A stretch of DNA of 64,000 nucleotides from Arthrobacter sp. StoSoilB20 (GTDB lineage: Bacteria; Actinomycetota; Actinomycetes; Actinomycetales; Micrococcaceae): positions 3,596,001 through 3,660,000 of the forward strand of contig NZ_AP024651.1 in assembly GCF_019977295.1 (NCBI RefSeq), written 5' to 3'. The number at the start of each line of letters is the position of its first letter. Position 1 is the first letter of the stretch. Below, one piece after another: positions 62,566 to 64,000 of this stretch. Position numbers and translations under genes: made by a program. Below the pieces are notes generated by a model. The model was not told the origin of the DNA. It did not search any database and was given only the letters and a program-made list of their open reading frames with translations.

Positions 62566-63084
62566 GGGGCCAGCGTACGCTCAACGTTCCTCTTGGACGA
62601 AGGCAGGAGAGCACTCGGGAAATCACCAGCTTCTGAAGCTATGGTTGGAATGTCCCGCCTGGTCCCCCATCAGGCGGGACACTTGCGTTCCAGCCAACTG
62701 GCCCGTCATAGGTAAGGCCCCGCCGTGTGCCCATCGTCGGGGTTCGTATCATGTGAGACCCTGCGCGAAAGCGTAGTTCCTGGAAGCTGCGGGCACAGAG
62801 CAGCGCAGACATAGCCCTCAAATTCGTTGGTTCTTCGCATGCCGGTACGAATAAAGTCAACTCAACTGATTGCCTCTTTTTAGTATCGAACCGAAGCTAC
62901 TCCCAGCGATGTAGATTCTCGGACCGGATGTTGCAACGGGCACGCCGGAAGTGGGACCAGTGAGAGAATCAGACAAATCTCTACTCGAATTGGTCGATCT
63001 TATTGTTTGGGACTGTTTCTGCGCTGTACGGTGAGCACAATCGTAGGCACCCTTACGAGATCGTGTACGACATTCTGGGGAGTA
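62566..63084. other. 519-base intergenic region
   Basis: No credible gene. It contains a hairpin at 62651 and presumably the promoters of the divergent hydrolase and anchor-P genes. An open frame on the minus strand has a Ser/Thr/Arg-rich random composition. Confidence 0.5.
62651..62681. other. 11-bp perfect inverted repeat
   Basis: TGTCCCGCCTG and CAGGCGGGACA are separated by nine bases. It stands alone between divergent genes, so it is not an obvious terminator; it could be an RNA hairpin or a protein site. Confidence 0.5.
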
Positions 63085-63088
63085 ATGC

Positions 63089-64000
63089 ATGAAACATTGG
63101 CGGGTTCCACTGATCGGCGCACTAGCGGTTGCCCTGGCCGGGTCGGTTACACCGGCTTTTGCGGCCACCACACCCGCGCAGGTTACTACCGGTTTCTCCG
63201 GTTCTGCGTACGGTTCTTACATTTTCAACACCGATAAGACCTTAACCTCTGGTCCCACAGCCAGCTCAAGCCTTAGTTGCACCGGCGCCACAGGGAAAAC
63301 CTCATCGAACACGGCTGCAGCGTTGACGGTGGCAGCCGTCGGCAACGTTGGAGCGGCAACAACTAGTGTCAAAACCCTACTCACGACCACGGGTAAACGG
63401 ATCGAAAGCAAATCAACGATAAACGGCACTAACCTGCTCGGTGGCCTCGTTACAGCGGGCGCCATAGTATCCGAAAGCTCCGCCGATAAAAACACTGCCG
63501 GAGTGTTCTCCGGTGCCAATAAGACGACGATTGCTGATTTGAAGATTCTAGGTGTCGCAGTGGGAGCCAACCCCGGCGCCAACACAGTACTAGACCTCTC
63601 AGTGCCTCTAGTCGGTTCAGTTGGCAAGGTTACCTTGAACGGGCAGGAGAAGCGTCTCGTCAACGGGGTTTACCGGGTTGCGACCACTGCTCTCCGCGTC
63701 GAAGTACTGAAAGCCGGCTTGCCTGGACTCAAGGTCGGAACAGACATCCGCCTTGGAGTTAGCATCGCCGACCTCACCCCCTCTCAGATTGGCTATCTGG
63801 CGGGTTCGGGGTTTAGCACCAGAGCCAATCTGGCCAGTGGCTTGCTAAATTCCGGACCAACAGCGGTGGCCTACGTCAGGTGCGGTGGCGGGTCCACATC
63901 CGCAAACGTGGCTGGTGTGAACATTCCGGGTCTTGTCACCACTGGAGCCGCGTCAACCAAGACAATCGGCGTCCTGACACCACAGCCTAAAGTTACCGTT
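63089..64000 (+). CDS. Choice-of-anchor P family secreted protein (5' part)
   Basis: At least 304 residues with no stop before the window edge. A signal peptide (WRVPLIGALAVALAGSVTPAFA) precedes ATTPAQVTTGFSGSAYGSYIF and GPTASSSLSCTGATG, the recognisable start of actinobacterial choice-of-anchor P proteins. Repeats of the form NGTNLLGGLVTAGAIVSES and a second Cys pair follow. The carboxyl anchor should lie outside the window. ATG 63089 follows GGGGAGT; an ATG at 63085 is out of frame. Surface role inferred. Confidence 0.75.
   Translation, partial: MKHWRVPLIGALAVALAGSVTPAFAATTPAQVTTGFSGSAYGSYIFNTDKTLTSGPTASSSLSCTGATGKTSSNTAAALTVAAVGNVGAATTSVKTLLTTTGKRIESKSTINGTNLLGGLVTAGAIVSESSADKNTAGVFSGANKTTIADLKILGVAVGANPGANTVLDLSVPLVGSVGKVTLNGQEKRLVNGVYRVATTALRVEVLKAGLPGLKVGTDIRLGVSIADLTPSQIGYLAGSGFSTRANLASGLLNSGPTAVAYVRCGGGSTSANVAGVNIPGLVTTGAASTKTIGVLTPQPKVTV

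Noticed and set aside
62857..63171. 104-codon minus-strand frame
   Set aside because: It overlaps the signal peptide of the anchor-P protein and has no recognisable features.
1..64000. Insertion sequences, prophage or integrase
   Set aside because: No transposase, recombinase or phage structural motif was recognised on either strand.

Overview
The window reads as a chromosome segment of a high-GC Gram-positive actinobacterium, most likely a Micrococcaceae member of the Arthrobacter/Paenarthrobacter type. This is an inference from high GC, GTG/TTG starts behind strong purine-rich ribosome sites, DUF2510 and choice-of-anchor P proteins, a VCBS-repeat subtilase, a secreted protein with an LAxTG sorting tail, and LCP/TagGH cell-wall genes. 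No rRNA, true tRNA, insertion sequence, prophage or CRISPR array was seen.

Layout. (1) 0-7 kb: a LacI-controlled fructan/sucrose module (LacI repressor, GH32 beta-fructosidase, two ABC permeases, a solute-binding protein) with three copies of one 16-bp LacI-type operator. (2) 7-17.9 kb: mixed membrane and secreted proteins: PAP2 phosphatase, acyltransferase, M28 aminopeptidase, MFS transporter, a seven-repeat chaplin-like surface protein with its secreted neighbour, and an MBL-fold hydrolase. (3) 18-19.4 kb: an orphan AbiEi-type winged-helix protein behind a nested symmetrical operator. (4) 19.4-23.9 kb: a secreted subtilase, then a Ro60 ortholog (Rsr) with a Y RNA directly upstream: a 17-bp perfect terminal stem enclosing a circularly permuted tRNA mimic. 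A second, weaker tRNA-like module and a 16-bp palindrome lie further upstream. (5) 24-31 kb: small regulators (AraC, MarR, MerR, HxlR), VOC/cupin/DUF proteins and lipoproteins, ending in a 9 x 32-bp tandem repeat. (6) 31.4-35.8 kb: branched-chain 2-oxoacid dehydrogenase (E1 alpha, E1 beta, E2) with a divergent Lrp/AsnC regulator. (7) 36.7-61.7 kb: a cell-wall glycopolymer locus with wecB and wecC (UDP-ManNAcA route), a CDP-glycerol-type polymerase, tagGH exporter, four glycosyltransferases, two hexapeptide acyltransferases and an LCP ligase. (8) 61.7-64 kb: an alpha/beta hydrolase and the start of a choice-of-anchor P secreted protein cut by the window edge.

The glycopolymer locus has unusual internal duplication: paired DUF4434-like proteins at its edges, paired two-domain glycosyltransferases, paired acyltransferases, paired GT4 enzymes, and paired ~85-residue proteins sharing an exact C-x12-C-x5-H-x3-H spacing. 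Its centre is visibly AT-richer than the flanks: a hand count of two single 60-base lines gives 27 G+C at 45301 and 39 at 5281. That fits horizontal acquisition or fast diversification.

The most system-like discoveries are the Rsr/Y RNA locus (about 21.8-23.9 kb), the paired CCHH mini-proteins, and the AbiEi-like gene with its four-half-site operator. All assignments were made by reading sequence; no database search was run.
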